From Methylocystis rosea (GTDB lineage Bacteria; Pseudomonadota; Alphaproteobacteria; Rhizobiales; Beijerinckiaceae), in the NCBI RefSeq assembly GCF_003855495.1, contig NZ_CP034086.1, positions 806,001-870,000 on the forward strand: a stretch of DNA of 64,000 nucleotides, given 5' to 3'. Below the pieces are notes generated by a model. The model searched no databases. It was not told the DNA's origin and saw only the letters and a program-made list of their open reading frames with translations. Position numbers and translations under genes: made by a program. Positions 28,321 to 37,105 of the stretch are shown in pieces. How positions within the stretch are numbered: the stretch's first letter is position 1; each line of letters begins with the position of its first letter.

Positions 28321-28419
28321 TGACAGCCGCCGTTAGCCATTGAACGCTGGGGAATCGATGGCTCTGGAGCGCAATTATCGCGCCGCAGCGATGGCGCGTT
28401 CAAGCGAATTGCTCTGTCG

Positions 28420-29835
28420 TCATTCATAGGCGCTCCGCATCTCCTCGATTGCAGCGATCTTGGCGTAGAGCGGCGCCCAATCGTCGCGCTCGGCGATCGC
28501 CGCCCAAAGCGCCTCGACCTCGTCGATCAGCATCGTACAGGGCGCCGCGCCCTTGAAATAGGGGTGATCCAGGCGCGCAGTCGGCGCCGGCTCGTGTTCG
28601 GCCAAAGCGGCGCGCAGCGGCGTGAAAGCTTCGGCTTCGTAATGCGCCGCCGACGGACTGTGTTTGGCGCGCGCCGCGGACGCCATGCCGCCGCGCCAGT
28701 CGAAGAAGGTCCGCTCGAAGGGGGCCTGCGTCACTGTCAGAAAATCGACAAAGGCCTTCGCCAGCGCCGCGTCAACTTCGTCGCCGGCAGAGGCGAGCCC
28801 GAGCCGATGGAGCAGCGCCGCGCGAAATTCCCGCTGGATAGAGTTGGGAAAGGTCGCCAGAACCTTTTCGGCGGTCTTTAGCCCGATAAGGGGGATCAGA
28901 CATTCGGCCAGACGGGACAGATTCCAGCCGAGCGCGCCGGGCTGACGGCCAAAGGCGTAGAGCCCGCTTTCGTCGAAATAGGCGGCGGTGAAAGTCGGGT
29001 CGTAGACCGGCGCGAAGCGCCATGGTCCGTAGTCGAAGCTTTCGCCGGTGACGTTGATATTGTCGGAATTCAGCACGCCATGAACGAAGCCTGACGCCAT
29101 GTAGCCGGCGCCGAGCCGGGCGACCCGCGCGACGACCTCTTCGAGAAAGGCGAGGGCCCTTTCCGCCGCCGGCAGATCGGCGATGGCGGGAAAATAGTGG
29201 CGGCAGACGTGGTCGAGCAGCCTCTCGATCGCCGCGGCGTCGTCATGGAAGGCGAGGCGCTGAAACGTTCCGATTCGAATATGCGAATGCGACAGGCGCA
29301 CCAGCACGCTGGAGCGCGTCGGCGAGGGTTCGTCGCCGCGCATCAGCGCCTCGCCCGTTTCGATCAGGCTGAAGGTCTTGGAGGTGTCGACCCCGAGCGC
29401 CTCCAGCATCTCCGTCGCCAGAATCTCGCGCACGCCTCCCTTGAGCGTCAGCCGCCCGTCGCCGCGCCGCGACCAGGGAGTCTGGCCGCTACCCTTGGTG
29501 CCGAGATCGAGCAGACGGCCGTCCTTGGCGTCGCGCAACTGCGCGAAGAGGAAGCCGCGACCGTCGCCGAGATCCGAGTTGTACACGCGGAATTGGTGGC
29601 CGTGATAGCGCAGCGCCAGCGGATGCGCGAACCCGCCCGGGAGCGGCGAGAAACGCCCCAAATGTTCGATCCACTCCGCATCGCTCAGCCCGTCGAGGCC
29701 GACCCGCGCCGCCCAGCGCTGATTGCGGTAGCGGAGTCGATGTTCGGGGAACGTGGCGGGTGCGACGCGGTCGAAGAAGGGCTCGCCCAGACCTTCGTGT
29801 AACGTCTCGGGGCGATAAAGCTCGGTAACGGGCAT
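28420..29835 (-). CDS. selO: Protein adenylyltransferase SelO (YdiU family)
   Basis: A 471-residue pseudokinase-fold enzyme that transfers AMP from ATP to protein side chains, linked to redox homeostasis. Seen: GTKGSGQTPWSRRGDGRLTL (nucleotide loop), VRLSHSHIRIGTFQ, HGVLNSDNINVTGESFDYGPW with the metal-binding Asn/Asp residues, and a C-terminal MRSAYE ending. The start at 29835 (MPVTELYRPETLHEGLGEPF) matches family N-termini. The frame is also open to an ATG at 29910, which would add 25 unmatched residues; neither start has a good ribosome site. It is flanked by two DUF465 genes. Confidence 0.92.
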   Translation of the reverse strand: MPVTELYRPETLHEGLGEPFFDRVAPATFPEHRLRYRNQRWAARVGLDGLSDAEWIEHLGRFSPLPGGFAHPLALRYHGHQFRVYNSDLGDGRGFLFAQLRDAKDGRLLDLGTKGSGQTPWSRRGDGRLTLKGGVREILATEMLEALGVDTSKTFSLIETGEALMRGDEPSPTRSSVLVRLSHSHIRIGTFQRLAFHDDAAAIERLLDHVCRHYFPAIADLPAAERALAFLEEVVARVARLGAGYMASGFVHGVLNSDNINVTGESFDYGPWRFAPVYDPTFTAAYFDESGLYAFGRQPGALGWNLSRLAECLIPLIGLKTAEKVLATFPNSIQREFRAALLHRLGLASAGDEVDAALAKAFVDFLTVTQAPFERTFFDWRGGMASAARAKHSPSAAHYEAEAFTPLRAALAEHEPAPTARLDHPYFKGAAPCTMLIDEVEALWAAIAERDDWAPLYAKIAAIEEMRSAYE

Positions 29836-29942
29836 AAGGACGAGGTCTCGCAAATCGCGCGCCGCGGCGCGAATGCCAAAAAAATAAGGCGGAGATCTCT
29901 CTCCGCCCATGGCGTGAAGCAGAAAGTGAGCGAAGGGAAACG

Positions 29943-30122
29943 CTAATGTCGCGTTTCGCTAATCGACAATTTGACGAGTTCGTCCTTGATCTGCAGCTTC
30001 TTGCGCTTGAGTTCCAGGATCTTCAATTCGTCCGCTTGGGGATGCAGCTGTTCCTGCTCGATCTCCTTTTTGAGCGCGTCGTGGCGGCGCTGGAGTTCGA
30101 CGATATGGCCCTGCAAGGACAT
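29943..30122 (-). CDS. DUF465/YdcH-family mini-protein (second copy)
   Basis: A 59-residue helical-hairpin protein starting MSLQGHIVELQRRHDALK, with DELKILELKRKKLQIKDEL, the DUF465 signature. The start at 30122 has AAGGAGG at a good distance; an upstream ATG at 30155 has none. It is shorter than the copy at 28105-28320. Function unknown. Confidence 0.9.
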   Translation of the reverse strand: MSLQGHIVELQRRHDALKKEIEQEQLHPQADELKILELKRKKLQIKDELVKLSISETRH

Positions 30123-30373
30123 GCGAAACCTCCTTAACTGCTCTCCGCTCGACAAGCGGGAGCGGCGTTAAGTCTGCCACAAAGCGGGCGCGCCGCAAGA
30201 CTCGAAATCGCCCCACGTCACAAAACTTTTGCACGCGAAGCCCACGGTCTTTACGGAACGTCAATTCTTTCCGTGACTTGCGGTCGAGGCTGATTCCCAA
30301 GGTCGCAGGCAAAGCCCGCTTGCGCCTCGCCGCGTACGTCAGTATAGACGGGCGCTCCGGCCCACGGGCCTGG

Positions 30374-30448
<75 letters not shown>

Positions 30449-30628
30449 TTTAAGATCAATGTCATTCTTTAAAGGAAATAGGCGTGAGGCGCGGCCCTAG
30501 TTTCCTGGGTGGCCGGCGCTCTCGCGCAGGATAATTCGAGAGACGGACAAGCTGTCGTCATTAGGTATCGCTAAATAAGCATCGTTTTAAAATAGAAGGC
30601 GGGCTACTGATAGGAGTGAATTTTACAA

Positions 30629-31105
30629 ATGGGTTCTTTTTCCGAAAATCTTGCGAGTTATCTCTCGCCTAAAGGACGTCTTAGCAGAAGTGCCTATTTG
30701 CGAATAAGTATGAGACTTGTATTTGTTACCCTCGCTTTGATCGTTATTGCTATCTTCCTAGCAGCGCACGGGCTTCGCTATGGAGCCTTTGTTACTGCTG
30801 CTGCGTGTGGATTAGTGCTCATTTCAAGCTTGGGCACATTCGTTAGGCGGCTCCATGACCGTGGTTTGTCCGGGTGGTTCGCCGCCGTCTCCTTAGGAAT
30901 TCCAGTATTCAGCCGAGCGCTTGAAGACTTTAAATCAACACCGCTCTACGTCATCGTTTTTGTGCTTGCGCTGATACAGCTGTGGTTATTGCTCGAAACC
31001 GTTTTCAGGCGAGGGCAAACTGGTTCAAATCGCTACGGGCCCGACCCCTATGGAAGCGATGAGATGATAGAGTTCCCAAGGCCGCTGCGAGAGAATTCGT
31101 TCTAG
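30629..31105 (+). CDS. DUF805 inner-membrane protein
   Basis: A 158-residue membrane protein of the DUF805 (YhaH/YhaI) family. It shows an N-terminal cytoplasmic segment with GRLSRSAYL, hydrophobic helices at about 28-50, 55-72, 85-100 and 108-130, the typical RRLHDRGLSGWFA between helices, and a GxNRYGPDPYG tail. Function is unknown. Codon use is clearly AT-richer than the neighbours, and it lies 180 bases after tRNA-Val, so acquired origin is plausible. GAGTG before the ATG is a weak ribosome site. Confidence 0.87.
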   Translation: MGSFSENLASYLSPKGRLSRSAYLRISMRLVFVTLALIVIAIFLAAHGLRYGAFVTAAACGLVLISSLGTFVRRLHDRGLSGWFAAVSLGIPVFSRALEDFKSTPLYVIVFVLALIQLWLLLETVFRRGQTGSNRYGPDPYGSDEMIEFPRPLRENSF

Positions 31106-31322
31106 GATTGAATTGTCATGGGGATCGTTCCGACGTCACTATGATGATTGGATCGCGGTATTCTCTTTGGATCGGCGTCTGGCTGATTTTTCAACCGCAA
31201 GCGTCGCGGAGTGTGTGGTCCTATCGATCGTTTGGCGAACTGCTTCGCCAGTCTCGATTGCCTTAGATTGTCTCCCCGCCCATAGCTGCTCTCGCCCTGA
31301 CGGGGCGAAAGCGGAGGAGACC

Positions 31323-31601
31323 ATGGACCTGCCTGCGATTGACCCGCTGATCGGAATTGGCGTCGCCGTCTCGACCGCCATCACCGACGCGGTCTATGTG
31401 TTCTTCAACGCCGCCGTGTCGGAGCGTCGGCGCGTCGCCGCCGCGAGCTGGAGCAGCATCTGGTATCTGCTCTCGGCCTTTGCGGTGATCAGCTATACGT
31501 CGAACTGGGCCTATGTGGCGTTCGCGGCGGTGGGCGCCTGGATCGGCGGCTTCTTGTCCATCACCGTGCTGAACCGTCTCGTGCCCCTGCGCAAACCATA
31601 G
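31323..31601 (+). CDS. Small membrane protein, unknown function
   Basis: A 92-residue protein with three hydrophobic segments (residues about 8-30, 43-60, 63-82) separated by SERRRVAAASW. The start at 31323 is chosen because GCGGAGGAG sits directly before it; the frame is open to 31113, but that part has no coding character. Not recognised as a named family. GC is high again, unlike the DUF805 gene just upstream. Confidence 0.7.
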   Translation: MDLPAIDPLIGIGVAVSTAITDAVYVFFNAAVSERRRVAAASWSSIWYLLSAFAVISYTSNWAYVAFAAVGAWIGGFLSITVLNRLVPLRKP

Positions 31602-31612
31602 GAATTCAGCGT

Positions 31613-31637
31613 AAAAAAAAACGCCGCTCGCGCGGCG
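31613..31637 (-). terminator. Rho-independent terminator (minus strand)
   Basis: Read on the minus strand, the stem CGCCGC/GCGGCG (31622-31627 with 31632-31637, four-base loop) is followed by an uninterrupted T tract. It lies just past the stop of the small gene at 31661-31858. Confidence 0.8.
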
Positions 31638-31660
31638 CAGAGGAGCAATATGTCACGCGC

Positions 31661-31858
31661 TTAATCGCGAACGATCTGAGTGCGGTCCTGGATCAGCAGG
31701 GGCAGGCGCTTGGCCGAGGCGCTGGCGACGCTCATTTCCTGCCTGCTGTGGGCGACCCCGCGGGTCTTTTGCTCGTGGTTGACGTTGGTGGCGAGGCCCA
31801 GGGCGAGAAAACCAACCCAAAACGCGAGGGGCACGAAGCGCGAGTTCGAAAACGACAT
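31661..31858 (-). CDS. Small membrane-anchored or exported protein
   Basis: A 65-residue protein: MSFSNSRFVPLAFWVGFLALGLATNV, a single N-terminal hydrophobic helix, then a polar tail with no cysteines (VASASAKRLPLLIQDRTQIV). GGGAG precedes the ATG at 31858 and a terminator follows the stop, so it looks like an independent small gene. No family recognised. Confidence 0.65.
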   Translation of the reverse strand: MSFSNSRFVPLAFWVGFLALGLATNVNHEQKTRGVAHSRQEMSVASASAKRLPLLIQDRTQIVRD

Positions 31859-32101
31859 TTTAGTCTCCCTCGATTTTTCTTGGCGCCTCTGATTGGTCAA
31901 CTGCAGCTTTCCCCAATGTGCGTCCAAGTAAAAGCGCCAGGAGCAAGCAACCTGATGGCGCCAGATCGAAACAGTTCTCCTCTCTGGCTGGCGTGCTAGT
32001 TAGCAATGGGCTCGAAAGTTGGCGCCAATGCTTACGTTCCCTGTGGACCTATGCGCGCGGGTTAGAAGCGCATTAGCTTCCGCCCAGGGGAGATTGCAGC
32101 G

Positions 32102-33625
32102 ATGACCTTTACGACCACGGATCGTCCGACGCCCATCGTCAAGAGCGGGCATGTGCAACTGTCGATCATTCTGGCTGAGTCAGACAAGAACACTCTGCAG
32201 AACCAGATCTTCGACCAGATCCGGTCGATGATCCTCAACGGCCAGCTCAGATGCGACGACCCGATGCCGACCACGCGCGAGCTGAGCAGCCAGCTTGGCG
32301 TCTCGCGCAACACGGCCGTGCTGGCCTATGAGCGGCTGATCGCCGAAGGCTATATCCGCACGAAGCCATATGTCGGCACCTTCGTTTCGCCGGATCTGCC
32401 GGACACGGCGTTTCTGTCGGCCGATCACCGCGCGCCGCAGAAGGAAGAGCAGGGCGCTGCGGAAGATGTCCCGCCGGCCTGTGGAACGTTGCGCACCCAT
32501 CGCCTCGCCGATCCGGAGCGCCGTCGTCTCGTCGCCGATTTCTGGGTGGGCCGGCCCGATGCGCGTTCGTTCCCGCTCAAGGCCTGGTCGCATCACATCA
32601 AGAATCGGTTGAAGGCGGTCGGCTCCAATCTCACGAGCTACAATGACGCCGCAGGACTGATGGAGCTGCGGCGCGCCGTCGCCAAACATCTCGCGCCGGC
32701 GCGCGGCGTCGTCGCAGATCCCGAGCAGATCGTTATCGTCGGCGGCTGCCAGGACGGCTTCAATCTGGTCGGCCGGCTGCTCGTGACCCCGGGGTCAACC
32801 GCAGTGGTCGAATCGCCCTGCTATCAGGGCGCGGCCTTCGTGCTCGAAAGCCTTGGGGCGACGCTTTATCCCGTGCCCGTGGACCAGGACGGGCTCGACG
32901 TGTCGCGGCTGCCGAAAACCAGGGGCGCCGTCGCCTATGTGACGCCGTCGCATCAATATCCGATTGGCGTGACCATGAGCCTGCAGCGGCGGCTCGAGCT
33001 TCTCGCCTGGGCGACGCAGTACGACGCCTACATTATGGAAGACGACTATGACAGCGACTTCCGTTTTGTCGGTTCGCCGTTGACGGCGCTGAAGGGGCTC
33101 GATCGCAACGAGCGCGTCATCTATCTCGGCACATTTTCCAAGTGCATGGGGCCCGGCCTGCGGCTCGGCTACGTCGTGCTGCCCCGCCGTCTCGCCGAAG
33201 CCGGGCGGCGCATGAAAATGTTGATGAACAATGGCCAGAGCTGGCTGGAACAGGCGGCGATGGCGGATTTCATGTCGAGCGGCGAGTTCGGGCGCCATTT
33301 GCGGCGCATCCGCCAGCTTTATCGCGATCGGCGCGACGCGCTGCTGGGCGCGCTGCGGAATCATTTCGGCGCCTGCGAGATCTACGGCGACCAGGCCGGC
33401 ATGCATCTCGTCTGGAAGCTGCCGGACGGGTTTCCGGACGCCGCCGAGGTGGAGAAGAAGGGCCTTGCCGTCGGCGTTGGCGTTTGTTCGCTGGCGACGG
33501 GCTCGGCGCTGCGCTTCGACGACAATGACGGTGGCGACCGGCTGCTGATGCTCGGCTTCGTCGCGCTCACCGAAAAAGAAATCGAGACTGGAATCGCGCG
33601 GCTGGCGCAGGCGCTGAAGGCGTAG
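32102..33625 (+). CDS. MocR/PdxR-type regulator (GntR HTH + aminotransferase domain)
   Basis: A 507-residue fusion. Residues about 30-95 form a GntR winged helix (IFDQIRSMILNGQL, then TTRELSSQLGVSRNTAVLAYERLIAEGYI). Residues about 140-505 form a fold-type I aminotransferase domain with the PLP lysine in LGTFSKCMGPGLRLGY and the phosphate-binding VVGG/ESPCYQGAAF region. MocR proteins sense PLP or PLP-amino-acid adducts and control pyridoxal, GABA or taurine genes. No obvious target is adjacent, because upstream genes are small unknowns and downstream lies a repeat element and an MFS carrier, which may be its target. Confidence 0.93.
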   Translation: MTFTTTDRPTPIVKSGHVQLSIILAESDKNTLQNQIFDQIRSMILNGQLRCDDPMPTTRELSSQLGVSRNTAVLAYERLIAEGYIRTKPYVGTFVSPDLPDTAFLSADHRAPQKEEQGAAEDVPPACGTLRTHRLADPERRRLVADFWVGRPDARSFPLKAWSHHIKNRLKAVGSNLTSYNDAAGLMELRRAVAKHLAPARGVVADPEQIVIVGGCQDGFNLVGRLLVTPGSTAVVESPCYQGAAFVLESLGATLYPVPVDQDGLDVSRLPKTRGAVAYVTPSHQYPIGVTMSLQRRLELLAWATQYDAYIMEDDYDSDFRFVGSPLTALKGLDRNERVIYLGTFSKCMGPGLRLGYVVLPRRLAEAGRRMKMLMNNGQSWLEQAAMADFMSSGEFGRHLRRIRQLYRDRRDALLGALRNHFGACEIYGDQAGMHLVWKLPDGFPDAAEVEKKGLAVGVGVCSLATGSALRFDDNDGGDRLLMLGFVALTEKEIETGIARLAQALKA

Positions 33626-33633
33626 CGCGCGCC

Positions 33634-33801
33634 AACCCTCTCCCGTCGGGAGAGGGTGGCTGCGGAGCAGCCGGGTGAGGGGTTTCCGCTTCCCGCGAGT
33701 TTGCGTATTGCGATGAAGGGAATCTCTTTCGGCTAGTCATTACGAGGCTATAACCCCTCACCCCGGTCCTTCGGACCGACCCTCTCCCAAAGGGAGAGGG
33801 T
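33634..33801. repeat. Composite palindromic intergenic element
   Basis: Two inverted copies of a GC-rich unit flank a unique centre of about 65 bases. The left unit runs AACCCTCTCCC...GGGAGAGGGT, then GGCTGC/GCAGCC and GGGTGAGGGGTT. The right unit is its inverse, AACCCCTCACCCC, a GGTCC/GGACC hairpin, then CCCTCTCCC/GGGAGAGGG. Related units occur at 50135, 52764 and 60531. It fills the gap between the MocR and MFS genes. Confidence 0.8.
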
Positions 33802-33866
33802 CGTCGCGCGCTTGTTCTAACTCCCTGCCTATGAGAGAGGGTTGGCGCGCGTTTGTTCGAGGCGTC

Positions 33867-35096
33867 ATGAATAGTTTCATCAGCGCTTCCCGTCTGCGCG
33901 CCATACCGTCCGGCGTCTGGGCGCTCGGGCTCGTCTCGCTGCTCATGGATTTCTCTTCCGAGATGATCCATGCGCTGCTGCCGATCTATCTTGTCGGCGG
34001 CGCGATGGGCGCCTCGATGGCGGAAGTCGGAATCATCGAAGGCGTCGCCGAAGCGACCGCCTCGATCGTGAAAATCTTTTCGGGCGCGCTATCGGACTGG
34101 TTCGGACGCCGCAAGCAGCTGGCGATCATCGGCTATGGGCTTGCGGCGCTCACCAAGCCGATGTTCCCGCTGGCGCCGAATGTGGCCTGGATCATGGCCG
34201 CCCGTTTCATCGATCGCGTCGGCAAGGGCATACGCGGCGCCCCGCGCGATGCGCTCGTCGCCGATATCGCGCCGGCCTCGATTCGCGGCGCGGCCTTCGG
34301 ACTTCGCCAGTCGCTCGACACGATCGGCGCCTTTCTCGGGCCGGCGGTCGCGGTCGCCGCGATGTGGTTCTCAGCCAACAGCATCCCCTTCGTGTTCTGG
34401 ATCGCGACGATTCCGGCGGGTCTCGCCGTTGTGGTCCTGGCGCTCGGCGTGCGCGAGCCGGAAGCCTCCCGCCCGCCGCGGCCGGCGCGTTTTCCGCTGC
34501 ATATCGATGAAGTCCGTCGGCTCGGCGGCCCCTTCTGGATCGTTGTGGCGATCGGCGTCGTCTTCAGTCTGGCGCGTTTTTCCGAGGCTTTTCTGATCCT
34601 GAAGGCGCGCGACGTCGGACTGCCGGTGGCGCTCGCGCCGCTGGCGCTCGTGGCGATGAACGTCGTCTATGCCGGCGCTTCCTATCCCGTCGGCGTCTTC
34701 TCGGATCGCGGCGACAGAAAAACGCCGCTGATGGCGGGCCTTGTCACGCTGATCGCCGCCGACGCCGCCTTGGCGGTCGCCGATCATATGCCGCTCGTGT
34801 GGCTTGGCGTGGCGCTTTGGGGTCTGCATATGGGTCTTACCCAGGGACTTCTCGCCGCGCTCGTCGCCGACGTCGCGCCGGCGGCGTTACGCGGCTCGGC
34901 CTTCGGCGTTTTCAACCTGGCAAGCGGGGTCGCGCTACTTGCGGCCAGCGCCGGCGCCGGAGCGCTCTGGGACGCCTTTGGGTCCGCGTCCGCCTTCTGG
35001 GCGGGCGCGCTCTTGGCGTCGCTGGCGCTCGTCGGGCTCGCGGCCGGCGGTGGTCGGATCGGCCGGTCCCCAGGCCGGGGTGAGCTGGCGCGTTAA
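33867..35096 (+). CDS. MFS transporter (MJ1317-like subgroup)
   Basis: A 409-residue major facilitator with twelve hydrophobic segments. The start MNSFISASRLRAIPSGVWALG is followed by GLVSLLMDFSSEMIHALLPIYL, and the loop 2-3 motif reads GALSDWFGRRKQL. The RFIDRVGKGIRGAPRDALVAD segment marks the MJ1317-like subgroup, whose substrates are largely unknown (some relatives are metal or drug effluxers). GAGG precedes the chosen ATG; the frame is open 36 bases further upstream into the repeat element. It may be regulated by the MocR protein upstream. Confidence 0.88.
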   Translation: MNSFISASRLRAIPSGVWALGLVSLLMDFSSEMIHALLPIYLVGGAMGASMAEVGIIEGVAEATASIVKIFSGALSDWFGRRKQLAIIGYGLAALTKPMFPLAPNVAWIMAARFIDRVGKGIRGAPRDALVADIAPASIRGAAFGLRQSLDTIGAFLGPAVAVAAMWFSANSIPFVFWIATIPAGLAVVVLALGVREPEASRPPRPARFPLHIDEVRRLGGPFWIVVAIGVVFSLARFSEAFLILKARDVGLPVALAPLALVAMNVVYAGASYPVGVFSDRGDRKTPLMAGLVTLIAADAALAVADHMPLVWLGVALWGLHMGLTQGLLAALVADVAPAALRGSAFGVFNLASGVALLAASAGAGALWDAFGSASAFWAGALLASLALVGLAAGGGRIGRSPGRGELAR

Positions 35097-35255
35097 CAAC
35101 TTCAGGGCGGAATTCAGGCCGGTTAAGGGATGGCTAAGCATGTCAATTAAACATTGAAAATGAACGATAAATTATCGCAATTGCGCCATTGTTGATCATT
35201 CATTTCAGAACTGGCGGGGGCGCTGGCGTTTCAAGAACGCACCATTGAGGGACCA

Positions 35256-35981
35256 ATGAAAAAACGAGCTTTCGGCGTCGCCGTCGCGGCTTGCCTCTCC
35301 GTCCTGTCGGCGTCGGCCGCAGACCTGCCTTCGCGCAAAGAGCCGCCGCCGGTCTATTATCCGCCGCCGCCAATCTTCACCTGGACCGGGGTCTACGCCG
35401 GTCTCAATCTTGGCGGCGGGTGGCTTGATCGATACGACTATGGACATTGGCTGGCGCCCTCGAGCGCGTCGAACAGTGGCGGCGTCGTCGGCGGCGCCCA
35501 GATCGGCTACAATTATCAGCTGACCCCGCTCTTCGTCGTCGGTCTCGAAACCGATTTTCAAGGATCAAGCGTCGGCGGCGGCGGCAATCAGGGGTGGGGC
35601 GCAACGCGCAGCGTCGACTGGTTCGGCACAGTGCGCGGGCGCGCGGGCGTGTCGTTGCTGAACGCGCAGCTGCTCCTGTACGGCACCGGCGGCTTCGCCT
35701 ATGGCGACCTGCGTCTCAACTACGGGTGGCTTGGCTCTCAGGCCCGCGTGGGAACCGGGTGGACGGCGGGCGGAGGGCTCGAATACGCCTTCCTCCCGAA
35801 CTGGTCGGCGAAGGTCGAATATCTCTACACAAACATCGGCGCGAATTACGACTCTATCTACGTTGCGCCGTTCATCGTCGAATCCCAGCAGCGCGCGCAT
35901 CTCAATACTGTGCGCGCCGGCGTCAATTATCGCTTTAACTGGCTCCTTGCGCCTCCCGGCCCGCCAATGGCCGCCTACTGA
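35256..35981 (+). CDS. Outer-membrane beta-barrel protein (Omp25/RopB-like porin family)
   Basis: A 241-residue exported protein: signal peptide (cleavage SASA|ADLPSRK), a proline-rich spacer (PPPVYYPPPPIF), then an eight-strand OmpA-like barrel starting WTGVYAGLNLGGGW, the hallmark of Rhizobiales Omp25/Omp31 proteins. Repeated strand patterns GGAQIGYNYQL, VDWFGTVRGRAGVSL, YGTGGFAYGDLRL and WSAKVEYLYTNIG are visible, and the last barrel strand is VRAGVNYRFNW. A short extra tail (LLAPPGPPMAAY) follows the terminal aromatic. A terminator follows, so it is monocistronic. The AT-rich 150 bases upstream likely hold a strong promoter. Confidence 0.92.
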   Translation: MKKRAFGVAVAACLSVLSASAADLPSRKEPPPVYYPPPPIFTWTGVYAGLNLGGGWLDRYDYGHWLAPSSASNSGGVVGGAQIGYNYQLTPLFVVGLETDFQGSSVGGGGNQGWGATRSVDWFGTVRGRAGVSLLNAQLLLYGTGGFAYGDLRLNYGWLGSQARVGTGWTAGGGLEYAFLPNWSAKVEYLYTNIGANYDSIYVAPFIVESQQRAHLNTVRAGVNYRFNWLLAPPGPPMAAY

Positions 35982-36006
35982 ACGCGAACGCCACAAGGAT
36001 GAGCGA

Positions 36007-36032
36007 CAAAAGCCCCGGAGACGGGGCTTTTG
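36007..36032 (+). terminator. Terminator after the outer-membrane protein gene
   Basis: An 11-pair hairpin CAAAAGCCCCG/CGGGGCTTTTG with a GAGA loop; the 3' arm itself ends in a T-run. It lies 26 bases after the stop codon and before sdhC. Confidence 0.88.
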
Positions 36033-36143
36033 CATATGTGGCCGTCGAAGGCGCCGCCCGCGTAGTTGCGGCGCCGCAACATTTGAACTATCTGCTTTGG
36101 AAGCGTTCCGAGAAGAAATCGGCCGCATGCGAGAGGGTTCTAC

Positions 36144-36551
36144 ATGGCAGACGCCGACACTGACGGGCTCGCCGCGCGGCGGCCGCTGTCGCCGCATCTG
36201 ACGGTCTTCAAGCCCATCCTGACGATGATGATGTCGATCGCGCATCGAATCACCGGGGCGGGGCTTTACGTCGGCATGGCGCTTCTGGCGCTATTCCTGC
36301 TCGGCGCCGCGGTTGGCGGCGGCGCTTTCTCCGCCGTTTCCTGGATTGGGTCGGGCTTCATCGGCAATCTGCTGGTGCTGATGATCGTTTGGGCGATTTT
36401 CCACCATCTGCTCGGCGGCGTGCGTCACGCGCTCTGGGACCGCGGGCTTTACATGGACGCGAAAGGGCGGGAACTGCTGGCGCAGGGGACGCTCGTTGGC
36501 GGCATCCTGTTGACGCTGCTCGTCTTCATCTTCAAGACGCTGGCGAGCTGA
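36144..36551 (+). CDS. sdhC: Succinate dehydrogenase cytochrome b556 subunit
   Basis: Membrane anchor and haem-b/quinone subunit of complex II. It has 135 residues: RRPLSPHLTVFKPILTMMMSIAHRITG contains the conserved SIxHRxTG motif with a haem/quinone-site Ser-His-Arg, followed by three membrane helices. HHLLGGVRHALWD carries the second conserved His region. First gene of sdhCDAB. Confidence 0.96.
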   Translation: MADADTDGLAARRPLSPHLTVFKPILTMMMSIAHRITGAGLYVGMALLALFLLGAAVGGGAFSAVSWIGSGFIGNLLVLMIVWAIFHHLLGGVRHALWDRGLYMDAKGRELLAQGTLVGGILLTLLVFIFKTLAS

Positions 36552-36564
36552 GCGGAGCGAACTC

Positions 36565-36960
36565 ATGACGGTTGCGACAAGGTTCAAGAGCGGTCGAACC
36601 GGACCCGGCGACGCCTATGTCTCCGACCATAGCGGTTCGCCTCACGCACGCTTCATGCGGTTGACGTCTTATGCGCTGGTCCCGCTTGGCGTGTTAAGCG
36701 CCTGGTGGATTCTTGGACTTGCCGGCAAGTCGCTCGAGGGCGTGCGCGCCGAAATCGGCAGACCGTTTCCCGCACTCGTGCTTCTTGCGTTCGGCGTGGT
36801 CGGCATGATCCATGCGCGACAAGGCATGGACGACATCATCGAAGATTACGTGCACGACAAAGTGTTGAAGGCGCAGGCGATCGTCGCCAACACATGGGCG
36901 TCGCGCGCCATCGCAGTGATCTGGGTCCTCGCGATCCTCCTCATCGCTGCGCCGAAGTAG
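36565..36960 (+). CDS. sdhD: Succinate dehydrogenase membrane anchor subunit
   Basis: Second anchor of complex II, 131 residues with three membrane helices. The conserved haem-side segment is HARQGMDDIIEDYVHDKVLK (the family's HxxxGxxxIIxDY motif). It lies 13 bases after sdhC. A 145-base gap to sdhA is longer than usual and holds a possible small gene. Confidence 0.95.
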   Translation: MTVATRFKSGRTGPGDAYVSDHSGSPHARFMRLTSYALVPLGVLSAWWILGLAGKSLEGVRAEIGRPFPALVLLAFGVVGMIHARQGMDDIIEDYVHDKVLKAQAIVANTWASRAIAVIWVLAILLIAAPK

Positions 36961-36967
36961 TCGGACG

Positions 36968-37102
36968 ATGCAATCCACGGACGTCGACGTGACAGGCGAG
37001 AGCAGGAAGCAGCGCGACGTCGCTGCTTTGATCGCAATGATCCCGTCCTGTGACGACGCAGCGACGCTGCGCGCGGCGCGAATGAGATTCGAGAAGGCTT
37101 GA
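36968..37102 (+). CDS. Possible small gene between sdhD and sdhA
   Basis: An open frame of 44 codons starting MQSTDVDVTGESRKQRDVAA and ending three bases before the sdhA ATG. It fills almost the whole sdhD-sdhA gap in the operon's direction. The peptide is soluble, with one cysteine and a basic helix-like end (TLRAARMRFEKA). The ribosome site is weak and chance openness is common at this GC content, so this is a candidate only. Confidence 0.3.
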   Translation: MQSTDVDVTGESRKQRDVAALIAMIPSCDDAATLRAARMRFEKA

Positions 37103-37105
37103 TCA

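Noticed and set aside
33634..33801. CRISPR array or tandem repeat
   Set aside because: The units are inverted palindromes occurring once each way with no regularly spaced direct repeats.
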